This document shows positions 25,756 to 35,031 of a DNA stretch of 64,000 bases, one piece after another; position 1 is the first letter of the stretch; each line of letters begins with the position of its first letter. Origin of the DNA: Buttiauxella sp965119215 (GTDB lineage Bacteria; Pseudomonadota; Gammaproteobacteria; Enterobacterales; Enterobacteriaceae). The notes under the pieces are model-generated. The model was not told the DNA's origin. It did not search any database and was given only the letters and a program-made list of their open reading frames with translations. The translations under genes and the position numbers were made by a program. Location of the stretch: NCBI GenBank assembly GCA_965119215.1, contig CBCPKK010000006.1:1-64000 (forward strand). The letters are read 5' to 3'.

Positions 25756-26461
25756 TCTGCTGCGTTCACACCGTTCCATTCGTCGTTTTACCGACGCGCC
25801 AATAACAGACGAACAGCGTGCAGCGATTGTTGCCAGTGCCCAGGCGGCCTCCAGTTCCAGCTTTTTGCAATGCACCTCGATTATTCGTATTACCGATAAA
25901 TCCTTGCGTGAACAGCTTGTTCCGCTGACTGGCGGCCAGCAGCATGTGGCGCAGGCAGCCGAATTTTGGGTATTTTGCGCCGATTTTAATCGCCATCTGC
26001 AAATCTGCCCGGAAGCACAGTTGGGGCTTGCAGAGCAATTGTTGCTCGGTGTAGTTGATACAGCGATGCTGGCACAAAATGCCTTTACGGCTGCGGAATC
26101 GCTAGGTTTAGGTGGCGTGTACATCGGCGGTATTCGTAACGGCATTGAAGCGGTCACCGAGTTATTGGCGTTGCCAAAACACGTTTTGCCGCTGTTCGGC
26201 CTTTGTCTGGGTTGGCCTGATGAAGATCACGGCATCAAACCGCGAATGCCCGCCGCCATGATAATGCACGAGAATAGCTATCAGCCGGTTGATGCAAAAG
26301 TGCTGGAGCAATACGACGAAGAGATGGCGCAATATTATCTTTCCCGTGGTAGTAACACGCGTCGTGACACATGGAGTGACCATATTCGTCGCACTATCAT
26401 TAAAGAAAACCGACCGTTTATTCTGGATTATCTGCATAAACAAGGTTGGGCAACGCGTTAA
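25739..26461 (+). CDS. nfsA: NfsA, oxygen-insensitive NADPH nitroreductase
   Basis: A 240-residue FMN-dependent enzyme identical in length to E. coli NfsA. It carries out two-electron reduction of nitrofurans, quinones and chromate with NADPH. Characteristic segments are LLRSHRSIRRFTD at the N terminus (FMN phosphate binding), QAASSSSFLQ and GLGGVYIGGIRN. The start at 25739 (MTPTIDLL) inside ybjC matches the family. In E. coli the next gene is rimK; here xapABR intervenes. Confidence 0.95.
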   Translation: MTPTIDLLRSHRSIRRFTDAPITDEQRAAIVASAQAASSSSFLQCTSIIRITDKSLREQLVPLTGGQQHVAQAAEFWVFCADFNRHLQICPEAQLGLAEQLLLGVVDTAMLAQNAFTAAESLGLGGVYIGGIRNGIEAVTELLALPKHVLPLFGLCLGWPDEDHGIKPRMPAAMIMHENSYQPVDAKVLEQYDEEMAQYYLSRGSNTRRDTWSDHIRRTIIKENRPFILDYLHKQGWATR

Positions 26462-26616
26462 TCGGCCAGGCGGTGACGATAGCCGTCATCGTCGATCAAT
26501 ACATTTTTACTATCAATCAACCAGTGAAACGGTATTGGTGGAGCATCGTTGTCAGTCGGTATAACAGGGTAAGTCACTTACTTTGATTAATTCGACATAA
26601 AGACAAGGAGCACCCA

Positions 26617-27450
26617 ATGCCGATGACCACTCTTGATAACTCCCCGTTCTACGCCGCAGACATTATCCGTTCCCGCATTAATGGGCTTGTGCCACGCGTG
26701 GCTTTCATTCTCGGTTCTGGCCTTGGTGAGCTGGCTGAAAAAATCGAACAGCCGGTTGTTTTCCCGTATGACGAGTTGCCTGGTTTCCCTGTTAGCACAG
26801 TACACGGCCACGCAGGTGAGTTGGTTGTAGGAACGCTGGCAGGCGTGCCGGTCGCTTGTATGAAAGGGCGCGGCCACTTCTATGAAGGGCGCGGTATGTC
26901 TGTTATGACTAACGCGATTCGCACATTCAAATTGCTCGGTTGCGAAATCCTGTTCTCAACCAATGCCGCGGGTTCATTGCGCCCGGAAGTGGGGCCAGGA
27001 AGACTGGTTGCGCTGAACGACCATATTAATACTATGCCTGGCACTCCAATGGTTGGCCCTAACGACGACCGTTTCGGCGAACGTTTCTTCTCTTTGGCCA
27101 ATGCGTATGACGCCGATTACCGTGGTGTATTGCAGCAGGTGGCGAAAGATCAGGGCTTCCCGTTGACGGAAGGCGTGTTTGTTTCCTATCCTGGCCCGAA
27201 CTTTGAAACGGCAGCAGAAATTCGCATGATGCAAATCATCGGCGGTGATGTGGTCGGTATGTCTGTGGTGCCAGAAGTGATCAGTGCTCGTCATTGCGGC
27301 CTGAAGGTCGTTGCGGTTTCAGCGATTACTAACCTGGCAGAAGGCCTGGGCAGCGTGCAACTTTCCCACGCGCAAACCCTGGCGGCTGCGGCACTTTCGC
27401 GTCAGAACTTTATCAATCTGATCTGCGGTTTCCTGGGCAAACTCGCCTGA
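26617..27450 (+). CDS. xapA: XapA xanthosine/purine nucleoside phosphorylase
   Basis: A 277-residue purine nucleoside phosphorylase (PNP II) that cleaves xanthosine, inosine and guanosine. Conserved segments match E. coli XapA: the phosphate loop AFILGSGLG, STVHGHAGELV, MKGRGHFYEGRG, CTNAAG-type TNAAGSLRPE and GMSVVPEVISARHCGL. ACAAGGAGC precedes the ATG. First gene of xapA-xapB, followed by the regulator xapR. In E. coli this cluster lies at 54 min, far from nfsA. Confidence 0.95.
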   Translation: MPMTTLDNSPFYAADIIRSRINGLVPRVAFILGSGLGELAEKIEQPVVFPYDELPGFPVSTVHGHAGELVVGTLAGVPVACMKGRGHFYEGRGMSVMTNAIRTFKLLGCEILFSTNAAGSLRPEVGPGRLVALNDHINTMPGTPMVGPNDDRFGERFFSLANAYDADYRGVLQQVAKDQGFPLTEGVFVSYPGPNFETAAEIRMMQIIGGDVVGMSVVPEVISARHCGLKVVAVSAITNLAEGLGSVQLSHAQTLAAAALSRQNFINLICGFLGKLA

Positions 27451-27478
27451 GGCACTTCCAACACACCGGGTAAAACAC

Positions 27479-28750
27479 ATGGCGATTAACTGTATGGCGA
27501 TTCAACCGCGCTTGAAAATCATGTTGTTTTTGCAGTACTTCATTTGGGGCGCCTGGCTGGTCACGCTAGGCTCATACATGATTAATACCCTCGGATTCCG
27601 GGGGGCCGATGTGGGCATGGTTTACAGCACCAAAGGCATTGCCGCGTTATTAATGCCGGGGATTGTCGGCATTATTGCCGACAAATGGTTACCTGCGAAT
27701 CGTGTGTATGCGCTCTGCCACCTGGTGTGTGCGGTAATGTTGGCCTGGGCGGCCAGCATTAACCAGCCTGGACTGATGTTCTGGATAATGCTCGGTAACG
27801 CGATGGCGTTTATGCCGACCATTGCGCTGTCGAATACCATCTCTTATGCCAGTCTCGAAAAAGCCGGTCTGGATACTGTCAGTAATTTCCCGCCGATCCG
27901 CGTCTTCGGCACCATAGGTTTCATCGCTGCAATGTGGACGGTGAGCCTGATGCGCTTCGAGCTGAGTAATCTTCAACTGTATATCGCAGCGGGAGCTTCG
28001 CTGGCGTTGGCGCTGTATTCACTGACATTGCCAACAATTCCGGTCGCGAAGGGTGGGGTATCCCGTACCTGGGTAAGTCGCTTAGGGTTAGATGCTTTCG
28101 TGTTATTCAAAAATCCGCGCATGGCTGTTTTCTTCTTGTTCGCCATGTTGTTGGGTGCGGTATTGCAGATTACCAATACCTTCGGTAATCCATTCCTGCA
28201 TGATTTTGCTCGCCAGCCCGAGTTTGCGAATAGCTTTGTGGTGCAGTATCCGTCGATTTTGCTTTCAGTTTCTCAAATGTCGGAAGTGGCGTTTATCCTC
28301 ACCATTCCCTTCTTCCTGCGTCGCTTTGGCATTAAACAAGTGATGTTGATGAGTATGGTGGCCTGGGTGCTGCGTTTTGCACTTTTTGCCTGGGGCGACC
28401 CGTCAGCGTTTGGTTTCGTGTTATTGCTGCTGTCGATGGTGGTGTACGGTTGTGCCTTCGATTTCTTCAATATTTCCGGTTCAGTATTTGTGGAGCAAGA
28501 AGTTGATTCACGTATTCGTGCCAGTGCTCAGGGGCTATTTATGACCATGGTTAACGGCATTGGTGCATATCTTGGAGCCATTCTCAGCGGATATGTCGTG
28601 GATTACTTTAGTGTTGATGGCGTCAAAGACTGGACCACGATTTGGCTGGTGTTCGCCGGATATGCGTTGGTGCTGGCGGTTATCTTCCACTTCAGTTTTC
28701 AGTATCGCCACAATCCATCGCTCAAGGCTTCGGCATCGGTCGCACATTAA
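27479..28750 (+). CDS. xapB: XapB xanthosine permease
   Basis: A 423-residue nucleoside:proton symporter of the NHS family in the MFS, with about twelve membrane helices. Text such as FLQYFIWGAWLVTLGSYMIN, MPTIALSNTISY and FDFFNISGSVFVEQEVD matches XapB rather than NupG. The start may be 27479 or the ATG five codons later. 28 bases after xapA, so cotranscribed. Confidence 0.93.
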   Translation: MAINCMAIQPRLKIMLFLQYFIWGAWLVTLGSYMINTLGFRGADVGMVYSTKGIAALLMPGIVGIIADKWLPANRVYALCHLVCAVMLAWAASINQPGLMFWIMLGNAMAFMPTIALSNTISYASLEKAGLDTVSNFPPIRVFGTIGFIAAMWTVSLMRFELSNLQLYIAAGASLALALYSLTLPTIPVAKGGVSRTWVSRLGLDAFVLFKNPRMAVFFLFAMLLGAVLQITNTFGNPFLHDFARQPEFANSFVVQYPSILLSVSQMSEVAFILTIPFFLRRFGIKQVMLMSMVAWVLRFALFAWGDPSAFGFVLLLLSMVVYGCAFDFFNISGSVFVEQEVDSRIRASAQGLFMTMVNGIGAYLGAILSGYVVDYFSVDGVKDWTTIWLVFAGYALVLAVIFHFSFQYRHNPSLKASASVAH

Positions 28751-28815
28751 CGGTCGGCTGGATTACAGCAAGCAGCATGAGTGATAACGTATGGGGCTGC
28801 CAGCAAAGGAGCCCC

Positions 28816-29733
28816 ATGACTATTTCACAGCGAACCTACCGTACCGATTTAAAATTACTGCGCTATTTCCAGGCAGTAGCGGAAGAACTGCATTTTGGTA
28901 AAGCAGCCGTGCGGCTAAATATGTCCCAGCCGCCGCTCAGTTTCCACATCAAAGAGTTAGAGTCTCTGCTCGGCACCGTTTTATTTATTCGTCATTCCCG
29001 TAGTGTTGCACTGACCCATGCGGGGGAAATATTACTGGAAGAAACCAGGCGTTTGCTGGATAGCGCCAATCTTGCATTAGCTCGCGTCGAACAAATTGGG
29101 CGTGGCGAAGGCGGGCGTATTCACCTTGGGATTGTTGGCACCGCCATCTGGGGCGGATTGCGTCTGGGCTTACAACAATTTATTGCGGATTTCCCCGCCA
29201 TCGACATCTTGTTCCGTGAAAAGTCGCCAGGGGATCAGATTTCCTTAATTGAGCGCCATGAAATTGACGCGGGTATCTGGCGTATGGAAATCAATCCGCG
29301 GCCGGGTTTGCGCAGCGAAAAACTTCATGACGCCACGTTTTTAGTCGCGTTACCGGAAAAGCATCCGTTAACTAAACAATCTGCCATTGATATTGAGCAG
29401 TTGCGCCACGAACCCTTCGTCACCATGACAGCAGTGCATTCTGACTGGACCTTTTTGCAAGGCGTTTGCCGGGAAGCGGGGTTCTCACCACGAATAGTCA
29501 GAGAAGCTGTCGAACCACAAACAGTACTGGCGCTGGTCAGCATCGGTATGGGGCTGACGATAATGGCCGACAGCTACGCGCAAATGAACTGGCCAGGCGT
29601 GATTTTCCGCCCGTTGACCAAGGCGATCCCCGCCGATCTTTATGTGGTGTACGATCCGCATCATCTGGCATCGACAACGCGTCAATTAATCGATGTGTTA
29701 AAGCAATCGCCGGATACATTGCCCGTTCGTTGA
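28816..29733 (+). CDS. xapR: XapR, LysR-type activator of xapAB
   Basis: A 305-residue LysR-family regulator. N-terminal helix-turn-helix (FGKAAVRLNMSQPPLSFHIKELE, about residues 25-47) and a periplasmic-binding-like effector domain. XapR activates xapAB with xanthosine in E. coli. AAAGGAG before the ATG at 28816 decides the start; longer in-frame extensions overlap xapB. Unusually for LysR systems it reads in the same direction as its targets, which is also the E. coli arrangement. Confidence 0.88.
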   Translation: MTISQRTYRTDLKLLRYFQAVAEELHFGKAAVRLNMSQPPLSFHIKELESLLGTVLFIRHSRSVALTHAGEILLEETRRLLDSANLALARVEQIGRGEGGRIHLGIVGTAIWGGLRLGLQQFIADFPAIDILFREKSPGDQISLIERHEIDAGIWRMEINPRPGLRSEKLHDATFLVALPEKHPLTKQSAIDIEQLRHEPFVTMTAVHSDWTFLQGVCREAGFSPRIVREAVEPQTVLALVSIGMGLTIMADSYAQMNWPGVIFRPLTKAIPADLYVVYDPHHLASTTRQLIDVLKQSPDTLPVR

Positions 29734-29797
29734 AACCTGGTGGCAGTGCTATGATGTGCGCGCTGTCATTTTTGGACTGGAAGCGCTGAGGTGTAAG

Positions 29798-30700
29798 GTG
29801 AAAATCGCCATTTTATCCCGGGATGGAACGCTTTATTCTTGTAAACGTCTACGTGAAGCGGCGTCTCGCCGTGGTCATGCAGTCGAAATTATCGATCCCC
29901 TTTCTTGTTATATGAACATCAACCCGGCCGCCCCGTCTGTGCATTATAAGGGCCGGCAGCTTCCTCATTATGATGCGGTTATTCCGCGCATCGGTTCAGC
30001 AATCACCTTCTACGGCACCGCCGTTTTACGTCAGTTTGAAATGCTGGGAAGTTACCCACTCAACGAATCTGTGGCGATTACCCGTGCGCGCGACAAACTG
30101 CGCTCATTACAATTAATGGCGCGGCAGGGGATTGATTTACCCGTCACCGGTTTTGCACATTCCCCGGACGACACCAGCGATTTAATCGACATGGTTGGCG
30201 GCGCGCCGCTGGTGGTGAAACTGGTGGAAGGCACGCAGGGTATTGGCGTGGTGCTGGCAGAAACACGGCAGGCGGCGGAAAGCGTGATTGATGCGTTTCG
30301 TGGCCTGAATGCGCATATTCTGGTGCAAGAGTATGTGAAGGAAGCGAAGGGCAGGGATATTCGCTGTCTGGTTGTGGGTAACACCGTCGTGGCCGCGATT
30401 GAGCGCCAGGCCAAACCGGGTGATTTCCGCTCCAATTTGCACCGTGGTGGGGTGGCAAATCAGGTCGTGATTACGGAACGCGAGCGCAAAATTGCGTTAC
30501 ACGCGGCCGCGACGCTGGGGCTGGACGTTGCCGGTGTCGATATTTTACGTGCGCAACGTGGCCCGCTAGTGATGGAAGTTAACGCGTCCCCTGGTCTTGA
30601 AGGCATTGAAAAGACCAGCGGCGTTGATATTGCCACGTTAATGATCGAGTGGATTGAGCTGCAAGCGCAGCCTGGTTACTGTCTGAAAACGGGCGGTTGA
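29798..30700 (+). CDS. rimK: RimK, ribosomal protein S6 glutamate ligase
   Basis: A 300-residue ATP-grasp ligase that adds Glu residues to the C terminus of ribosomal protein S6 and can make poly-glutamate. Matches E. coli RimK from KIAILSRDGTLYSCKRL to QPGYCLKTGG. The ATP-grasp region includes PLVVKLVEGTQGIGVVLAE and VMEVNASPGLEG. Starts at GTG 29798 with GAGG upstream; an ATG frame from 29756 would add 14 unmatched residues. Confidence 0.95.
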   Translation: MKIAILSRDGTLYSCKRLREAASRRGHAVEIIDPLSCYMNINPAAPSVHYKGRQLPHYDAVIPRIGSAITFYGTAVLRQFEMLGSYPLNESVAITRARDKLRSLQLMARQGIDLPVTGFAHSPDDTSDLIDMVGGAPLVVKLVEGTQGIGVVLAETRQAAESVIDAFRGLNAHILVQEYVKEAKGRDIRCLVVGNTVVAAIERQAKPGDFRSNLHRGGVANQVVITERERKIALHAAATLGLDVAGVDILRAQRGPLVMEVNASPGLEGIEKTSGVDIATLMIEWIELQAQPGYCLKTGG

Positions 30701-30804
30701 TCCTGAGCACCATGGTAACAGGGTGCATAATATTAGTATGAGGCGTCATTTTTGCGTAAGCTATGGCGCGACTCATTCACCCCCTTAAAGAGGCTACGGC
30801 ATTT

Positions 30805-31284
30805 ATGGATTCACTCGTTGTCCCTACTCTGGACATCTTACGCCGCTGGCTTGACGAAATCGGTGTGACCATTTTCGAGTGCGATACTTGCCAGGCGCTC
30901 CATCTGCCACATATGCAGAATTTTGATGGTGTTTACGATGCGAAAATCGACCTGGTCGATGATATCGTTTTGTTCTCAGCCCTGGCAGAAGTAAAGCCTT
31001 CCGCTTTGCTGCCCCTGGCATCCGATCTTTCGTCTATTAACGCCAGTTCATTAACGGTGAAAGCGTTTTTGGATATTCAGGATGATAATTTACCTAAACT
31101 CGTGGTTTGCCAGTCACTGCAGGCATCGGTAGGAATTACCCGTGAACAGTTCGCCGCCTTTGTTAAACAAAGCGAAGAACAAATCTCGATGGTTATTCTG
31201 GAAGCCTGTGCAAACCAGTTGCTCTATATCTCTGATGAAGAAGAGCAAGACGGCACAATTATTCAAACCCACTTCCTGCATTAA
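30805..31284 (+). CDS. ybjN: YbjN, putative sensory transduction regulator
   Basis: A 159-residue homologue of E. coli YbjN (158 residues), a cytoplasmic protein with a type III secretion chaperone-like fold that influences motility and biofilm. Conserved text: CQALHLPHMQNFDGV, INASSLTVKAFLD and SEEQISMVILEA. The ATG at 30805 gives MDSLVVPTLD, matching the family N terminus. Shares the ybjC-nfsA-rimK-ybjN order except for the xap insertion. Confidence 0.92.
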   Translation: MDSLVVPTLDILRRWLDEIGVTIFECDTCQALHLPHMQNFDGVYDAKIDLVDDIVLFSALAEVKPSALLPLASDLSSINASSLTVKAFLDIQDDNLPKLVVCQSLQASVGITREQFAAFVKQSEEQISMVILEACANQLLYISDEEEQDGTIIQTHFLH

Positions 31285-31300
31285 TCGTTTCATTCTTAAC

Positions 31301-31337
31301 CGCAGCGGCGACCCAAACCGCTGCGTTCCGCGATTTT
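31301..31337 (+). terminator. Terminator after ybjN
   Basis: CGCAGCGG, nine-base loop, CCGCTGCG, then TTCCGCGATTTTTTA. A stable 8-bp stem 17 bases beyond the ybjN stop. Confidence 0.65.
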
Positions 31338-31665
31338 TTATTCTGCCTTAATCGTCTCCATTCAGCATTATTCTCGCCAATATCGCCCGTTTTGGGCCAT
31401 AACATAGACCTTTTATTGTTAAAAAGTTGATAAAGGGCGCGTTTTTACCTGGGCTATAGTGCCTGACTCTAGCTACAGTTATTCTTGCGGAACATCTAAA
31501 GTGTGCACTGTCTGTAGAAAGGCGCCTGCCTTTTTTCACTGCAGTTTGAATAGAGATGCATGATTCTTGCATGTAATAAACGCGGGAATGAAATGCGTAA
31601 AAGTTTGATTGAGTAAATTATGCTCGCGAAAGCGAGATTTACCCTTTATTCAGAAGGAATGAAAT
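31338..31665. other. potF upstream region
   Basis: About 330 bases without a gene. It must contain the potFGHI promoter. A TTGTTAAAAAG-type AT-rich segment near 31415 and the ribosome binding site GAAGGAATG before the potF ATG are visible, but I cannot place the promoter with confidence. Confidence 0.4.
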
Positions 31666-32778
31666 ATGTTCGCCCAACGTAAAAAACTGTTGTCGGGTGT
31701 GATGGCGGGCTTGTTGATGGCAGTTTCTGCCACCACGTTTGCCGCTGAACAAAAGACGCTGCATGTTTATAACTGGTCAGATTATATCGCGCCAGACACG
31801 CTGGAAAACTTCACTAAAGAAACCGGCATTAAAGTGGTGTATGACGTTTTCGACTCCAACGAAGTGTTGGAAGGGAAGTTGATGGCGGGCAGCACGGGCT
31901 ACGACCTTGTCGTGCCCTCTTCTCAATTCCTTGAGCGCCAGGCTCAGGCAGGGATTTTCCAGCCTCTTGATAAGAGCAAACTGCCGAACTACAAAAACCT
32001 CGACCCAGAAATGCTCAAGCTGGTGGCACATAACGACCACGATAATAAATACGGCATTCCCTACATGATGGTCACTACCGGGATTGGCTACAACGTCGAA
32101 AAAGTCAAAGCGGCACTCGGTAAAGATGCGCCAGTAAACAGCTGGGATCTTATTCTGAAACCGGAAAACCTTGAGAAGCTGAAAAGCTGTGGTGTTTCCT
32201 TCCTTGATGCACCAAGCGAGGTTTATGCCAGCGTGCTGCATTACCTGGGCAAAGATCCTAATAGCACCGATCCGAAAGATTACACCGGTGTAGCCAACGA
32301 TCTGCTGCTGAAACTGCGTCCGTCGATCCGCTATTTCCACTCATCCCAATACATCAACGATTTGGCTAACGGCGACATCTGCGTAGCAATTGGTTGGTCC
32401 GGCGATATTCTCCAGGCGGCTAACCGCGCTAAAGAAGCAAAAAATGGCGTGAATATTGCTTATACCATTCCTAAAGAAGGCGCGATGGTTTACTTCGACA
32501 TGTTCGCTATGACGGCTGATGCGAAAAATAAAGACGAAGCGTATCAGTTCCTGAACTATCTGATGCGACCAGATGTGGTAGCGAATATCAGTAATCATGT
32601 TTATTACGCGAATGCGAACAAAGAGTCGCTTCCGCTGCTGAACGCCGAGATTCGTGATAACCCGGGAATTTATCCACCGGCTGATGTGCGTGCCAAATTG
32701 TTCACCCAGGGTGTGCAATCGCCAAAAGTTGATCGTGTGATTACCCGCGCGTGGACTAAAGTTAAAACTGGGAAATAA
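31666..32778 (+). CDS. potF: PotF putrescine-binding periplasmic protein
   Basis: A 370-residue solute-binding protein with a signal peptide (MFAQRKKLLSGVMAGLLMAV, cleavage after TTFA). It is the putrescine receptor of the PotFGHI ABC importer. The HVYNWSDYIAPD segment that forms the start of the binding cleft, SSQFLERQAQAGIFQPLDKSK and WSGDILQAANRAKE match E. coli PotF (370 residues). First gene of the pot operon. Confidence 0.97.
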   Translation: MFAQRKKLLSGVMAGLLMAVSATTFAAEQKTLHVYNWSDYIAPDTLENFTKETGIKVVYDVFDSNEVLEGKLMAGSTGYDLVVPSSQFLERQAQAGIFQPLDKSKLPNYKNLDPEMLKLVAHNDHDNKYGIPYMMVTTGIGYNVEKVKAALGKDAPVNSWDLILKPENLEKLKSCGVSFLDAPSEVYASVLHYLGKDPNSTDPKDYTGVANDLLLKLRPSIRYFHSSQYINDLANGDICVAIGWSGDILQAANRAKEAKNGVNIAYTIPKEGAMVYFDMFAMTADAKNKDEAYQFLNYLMRPDVVANISNHVYYANANKESLPLLNAEIRDNPGIYPPADVRAKLFTQGVQSPKVDRVITRAWTKVKTGK

Positions 32779-32818
32779 GTAAATCTGTTAGAGACTTAAC
32801 ACGGTTTGCAACGGGGTA

Positions 32819-32871
32819 ACGCACCCAAATGGTGCGTGCGCCCCAATACGGCCGCAGGCTATTGGCCTGCG
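32819..32871. repeat. Two hairpins in the potF-potG gap
   Basis: ACGCACC/GGTGCGT (32819-32837) and CGCAGGC/GCCTGCG (32853-32871) are consecutive perfect 7-bp stems without T-tracts. They may protect the potF mRNA end or attenuate transcription so that the binding protein is made in excess over the transporter. Confidence 0.6.
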
Positions 32872-32934
32872 TCTCGTTATGAGTACGGCAACCGGGTCGT
32901 ACCATTTCTTTGCTTTTGCCGGAGAGCAACATAA

Positions 32935-34068
32935 TTGAACGACGTCACTCCTCGTCCGCAAGCGAAAACTCGTAAAGCGCTTACCCCGCTGCTTGAAGTT
33001 CGCAACCTCACCAAGTCCTTTGACGGGCAACATGCCGTTGATGATGTCAATCTGACTATTTATAAAGGCGAAATTTTTGCGCTGCTTGGGCCATCCGGCT
33101 GTGGTAAATCCACGTTGCTACGCATGCTGGCGGGTTTTGAACAGCCGAGCGCGGGGCAAATTGTGCTTGATGGCGTGGACTTGTCGCATGTGCCGCCGTA
33201 CCAGCGCCCGATCAATATGATGTTCCAGTCCTATGCGCTTTTCCCGCATATGACGGTGGAACAGAACATTGCGTTTGGGCTCAAGCAAGACAAATTGCCG
33301 AAAAATGAAATCACGCAGCGCGTGCAGGAAATGCTGACATTGGTTCATATGCAGGAATACGCCAAACGTAAACCGCACCAGCTTTCAGGCGGGCAGCGTC
33401 AGCGCGTGGCACTTGCTCGCAGCCTGGCAAAGCGGCCTAAGTTGCTGTTGTTGGATGAACCAATGGGGGCGCTGGATAAAAAATTGCGCGACCGTATGCA
33501 GCTCGAAGTGGTCGATATTCTGGAGCGTGTGGGCGCAACTTGCGTGATGGTGACGCATGACCAGGAAGAAGCGATGACTATGGCGGGGCGTATTGCCATC
33601 ATGAATCGCGGCAAGTTCGAACAAATTGGCGAGCCAGAAGAAGTCTACGAATACCCAGCGACGCGCTACAGCGCTGAGTTTATCGGCTCGGTAAACGTCT
33701 TTGAAGGTTTGCTTAAAGATCGCCAGCAAGATGGCCTGGTGATTGATAGCCCAGGGCTTGTGCATCCACTCAAAGTTGATGCGGATGTTTCCGTTGTCGA
33801 TGGCGTACCGGTGTATGTCGCGCTTCGCCCGGAAAAAGTGATGCTGTGCGATGAACCGCCTGCTGACGGCTACAACTTTGCGGTCGGGGAAGTGGTGCAC
33901 ATTGCTTATCTTGGTGACCTGTCGATTTATCACGTGCGCCTGAAAAGCGGCCAGATGATCAGTGCGCAGTTGCAAAACGAGCACCGTAGTCGGAAGGGGA
34001 TGCCAACATGGGGCGACGAAGTTCGTCTGTGTTGGGATGCCGAAAGTTGTGTGGTTCTCACGGTTTAA
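32935..34068 (+). CDS. potG: PotG putrescine transporter ATPase
   Basis: A 377-residue ABC ATPase. Walker A GPSGCGKST (about residues 52-60), signature LSGGQRQR, Walker B LLLLDEPMGALD and switch His in VTHDQEE are all intact, followed by a C-terminal TOBE domain. Starts at TTG 32935 (NDVTPRPQAKTRKALTP matches the E. coli N terminus), with GGAGAG upstream. No ATG fits. Confidence 0.96.
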   Translation: MNDVTPRPQAKTRKALTPLLEVRNLTKSFDGQHAVDDVNLTIYKGEIFALLGPSGCGKSTLLRMLAGFEQPSAGQIVLDGVDLSHVPPYQRPINMMFQSYALFPHMTVEQNIAFGLKQDKLPKNEITQRVQEMLTLVHMQEYAKRKPHQLSGGQRQRVALARSLAKRPKLLLLDEPMGALDKKLRDRMQLEVVDILERVGATCVMVTHDQEEAMTMAGRIAIMNRGKFEQIGEPEEVYEYPATRYSAEFIGSVNVFEGLLKDRQQDGLVIDSPGLVHPLKVDADVSVVDGVPVYVALRPEKVMLCDEPPADGYNFAVGEVVHIAYLGDLSIYHVRLKSGQMISAQLQNEHRSRKGMPTWGDEVRLCWDAESCVVLTV

Positions 34069-34077
34069 GGGGGCGAA

Positions 34078-35031
34078 ATGAGCACGATTACTGAACGCCC
34101 GGCCGAGCCACCGGCAAGCGGTTTTAAATTGTGGCTGGCTAAAATGCAAATGCGCCACGGCCGCAAGTTGGTCATTGCATTGCCATATCTGTGGCTGATT
34201 TTGCTGTTCATGCTGCCGTTCTTGATTGTTTTTAAGATAAGTTTTGCAGAAATAGCACGATCCATTCCGCCGTATACCGATCTGCTCACCTGGGCTGACG
34301 ATCAGATAACGCTTGCGCTGAATCTTGCTAACTATATTCAGTTAACCGACGATCCGCTTTATGCGGAAGCTTATTTGCAGTCGCTACAAGTGGCCGGTAT
34401 TTCCACCATTTGCTGTTTGCTGCTGGGATATCCACTAGCATGGGCGGTGGCGCACAGTAAATCATCAACGCGTAACATTCTGTTGTTGCTGGTGATTTTA
34501 CCGTCATGGACATCGTTTTTGATTCGCGTCTATGCGTGGATGGGGATACTGAAAAATAACGGTGTACTGAACAATGTGCTGATGTGGCTGGGTGTTATCG
34601 ATCAACCGTTGGTTATTTTGCATACCAATCTCGCGGTTTATATCGGGATTGTTTATGCCTATCTGCCATTTATGGTATTGCCGATTTACACCGCGTTGAC
34701 GCGGTTAGACTACTCGCTGGTGGAAGCCTCTTTAGACCTGGGCGCTCGCCCGCTGAAAACCTTCTTTAGCGTTATCGTGCCACTGACCAAAGGCGGCATT
34801 ATCGCCGGTTCAATGCTGGTCTTTATTCCTGCGGTTGGTGAGTTTGTTATCCCTGAACTGCTCGGCGGGCCAGACAGCATTATGATTGGCCGCGTATTGT
34901 GGCAGGAATTTTTTAACAACCGCGATTGGCCGGTTGCGTCCGCTGTGGCGATAACCATGCTTATCCTGCTGATTGTGCCGATTATGTGGTTCCAAAAATA
35001 TCAGAATAAAGCTGCGGAGGACCACTCATGA
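34078..35031 (+). CDS. potH: PotH putrescine transporter permease
   Basis: A 317-residue inner-membrane permease with six predicted helices and the ABC permease EAA loop (EASLDLGARPLKTFFSVIVPL). GGGGGCG-type ribosome binding site directly before the ATG. Ends overlapping potI by four bases. Confidence 0.96.
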   Translation: MSTITERPAEPPASGFKLWLAKMQMRHGRKLVIALPYLWLILLFMLPFLIVFKISFAEIARSIPPYTDLLTWADDQITLALNLANYIQLTDDPLYAEAYLQSLQVAGISTICCLLLGYPLAWAVAHSKSSTRNILLLLVILPSWTSFLIRVYAWMGILKNNGVLNNVLMWLGVIDQPLVILHTNLAVYIGIVYAYLPFMVLPIYTALTRLDYSLVEASLDLGARPLKTFFSVIVPLTKGGIIAGSMLVFIPAVGEFVIPELLGGPDSIMIGRVLWQEFFNNRDWPVASAVAITMLILLIVPIMWFQKYQNKAAEDHS

